A stretch of DNA of 6,824 bases, from the NCBI GenBank assembly GCA_028817755.1, contig JAPPPA010000021.1, forward strand, positions 1 through 6,824, given 5' to 3'. The stretch comes from Gammaproteobacteria bacterium. GTDB lineage: Bacteria > Pseudomonadota > Gammaproteobacteria > JAPPPA01. Shown piece after piece: positions 5,907-6,824 of this stretch. The notes beneath the pieces are model-generated. The model was not told the DNA's origin, made no database searches, and saw only the letters and a program-made list of their open reading frames with translations. A program made the position numbers and the translations under genes. Every line of letters starts with the position of its first letter. Positions within the stretch are counted from its first letter, which is position 1.

Positions 5907-6770
5907 ATGGAACTAAATGAATTGAAAGTTTGGATGAAAGCCAGAATTTTAGAAGATACAAAGTCTAATTTTGATAGATTTCCAGATAGTGATCTCATAG
6001 ATACGGTGACATCCAATTGGTTTGATGATGATAAGAATTACGATGGACGTTGGTCAGTCATTAACGCTTTTATGCCGGAAGTTGGCAAAGTTCTTGATAT
6101 GGCAGCTGGTTACGGTACGTTTGTATTGTATGGGCTGAAAAAGGGTTATGATGTCTGGGGCGTCGAGCCTGACGCTTTGAAGCTGTCTTACTTCAAACAG
6201 AAGGTGGATTTGTCTAACTATCCCTCAGAGTATAAAAATAGGGTATTAGAGTCGGTCGGAGAAAGCCTGCCGTTCGAAGATGAATCCTTTGACGTGGTCT
6301 CTTCTTACCAGACTATAGAACATGTTCAGGATGTAGAGGCATGTCTAAATGAAATGTTGCGTGTCCTTAAGGTGGGGGGTGTTCTATATTTAAGGGCGCC
6401 AGATTATTCATCATTTTATGAGCCTCATTACCGCATTCCATTTTTACCTAGAATGAATAAAAAGCTGGCGCGCCTATACTTGCGGGTAATCAACCGGCCT
6501 GTCGCTGGCCTCAATGGGCTGCAGTGGGTGACGCGAAAGCAAGTGATCGGCATGATAAATAGGAGCAAATATTCGACAGAAATTAGGGAGACCGAAGGCT
6601 TTTATTTGGAAGAACGTAGGGCGAAGGTGAGAAAAAGGCTTTCACCTTTGAGGCTTCCTCCATTTGTGATAGATGCATTGTTAGCGTTGCGGAAATTAGC
6701 TAGAGCAATGGCTACGGTTGGGAGGTCTGCAACGAACATGGATCTTTGGATTATTAAGGTAAAGACATGA
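5907..6770 (+). CDS. Class I SAM-dependent methyltransferase (Methyltransf_11-like)
   Basis: A 287-residue soluble enzyme predicted to move a methyl group from S-adenosylmethionine to an acceptor, plausibly a sugar of the locus glycan. After a ~55-residue acidic/aromatic N-terminus, the Rossmann-like domain shows motif I VLDMAAGYGTF (62-72), the acidic end of strand 2 in GVEPD (85-89, E87 expected to bind the SAM ribose), motif II region GESLPFEDESFDVVSS (118-133), an EHV motif (138-140) and LRVLKVGGVLYLRAPD (151-166), typical post-motif III. The C-terminal ~100 residues (YEPHYRIPFLP, then a basic helical stretch) probably form the acceptor-side cap. ATG 5907 is chosen for its Shine-Dalgarno; a TTG at 5901 would add two residues. 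It stands apart from the upstream operon by 380 bases and its first ~120 bases look AT-richer than its neighbours. This fits a separate acquisition or its own promoter, but no clear promoter is visible. Acceptor unknown. Confidence 0.85.
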   Translation: MELNELKVWMKARILEDTKSNFDRFPDSDLIDTVTSNWFDDDKNYDGRWSVINAFMPEVGKVLDMAAGYGTFVLYGLKKGYDVWGVEPDALKLSYFKQKVDLSNYPSEYKNRVLESVGESLPFEDESFDVVSSYQTIEHVQDVEACLNEMLRVLKVGGVLYLRAPDYSSFYEPHYRIPFLPRMNKKLARLYLRVINRPVAGLNGLQWVTRKQVIGMINRSKYSTEIRETEGFYLEERRAKVRKRLSPLRLPPFVIDALLALRKLARAMATVGRSATNMDLWIIKVKT

Positions 6771-6824
6771 CAATTATGCGGATGTTGGTACGGCACCGGA
6801 GCCTATGAGGTCGTTGTCTGGTGC
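6767..6824 (+). other. Possible start of a next gene, closing after 13 codons
   Basis: ATG 6767 overlaps the methyltransferase stop (ATGA) and has AAGG (6756-6759) 7 bases upstream, exactly the initiation context used elsewhere in this locus. However, the frame reads only MTIMRMLVRHRSL before TGA at 6806-6808. One other frame is open to the window edge from just after the methyltransferase stop. In the third frame an ATG at 6805 is preceded by GGAG (6798-6801) at tight 3-base spacing. The visible 58 bases cannot decide between a broken gene, a short leader peptide, a base error, or a later start at 6805. Confidence 0.3.

Noticed and set aside
5731..5916. A 61-codon ATG frame (Trp/Cys-rich) in the intergenic region
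   Set aside because: Its composition is not protein-like, it has no Shine-Dalgarno and it runs over the methyltransferase start. The overlapping frame C (5682-5840) looks more natural.

Overview
The window is a stretch of a bacterial surface-polysaccharide (O-antigen, capsule or exopolysaccharide) biosynthesis locus. All recognisable genes lie on the + strand. Mid-range base composition, ATG starts with Shine-Dalgarno motifs, and a dehydrogenase/epimerase pair resembling TviB/TviC of Salmonella Typhi and WbpO/WbpP of Pseudomonas aeruginosa point to a Gram-negative proteobacterium, most likely a gammaproteobacterium. No species call is possible from the sequence alone.

Layout. (1) From the left edge to 488: the C-terminal part of a membrane protein of the O-antigen ligase/polymerase (Wzy_C) type, cut off by the window start. 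(2) 485-1759 and 1762-2841: a UDP-GlcNAc 6-dehydrogenase (tviB-like) and a UDP-N-acetylhexosamine(uronate) 4-epimerase (tviC/wbpP-like), which together should supply UDP-GalNAc uronic acid. (3) 2838-4010: a PLP-dependent sugar aminotransferase of the DegT/ArnB type. (4) 4007-4999: a FemAB/GNAT-like acyl- or aminoacyl-transferase. (5) 4999-5526: a left-handed beta-helix (hexapeptide) O/N-acyltransferase. (6) 5527-5906: a 380-base stretch with no convincing gene. It holds a candidate intrinsic terminator and three short overlapping open frames that may be a decayed gene. (7) 5907-6770: a class I SAM-dependent methyltransferase. (8) The last bases hold a ribosome binding site and ATG at 6767, but that frame closes after 13 codons.

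The first six genes form one tightly packed operon: four ATGA/TGATG-type overlaps and one 2-base gap. Together they suggest a repeat unit containing GalNAc uronic acid and an amino sugar, further modified by acyl (possibly aminoacyl) groups, with chain assembly or ligation by the first gene. No glycosyltransferase, flippase or keto-sugar-forming dehydratase is visible here, so the cluster must extend past both edges. I see no CRISPR array, tRNA, rRNA or intact insertion sequence. The novelty candidates are the aminotransferase / FemAB-like / hexapeptide trio, the hexapeptide enzyme's unusual active-site region, and the odd intergenic segment.
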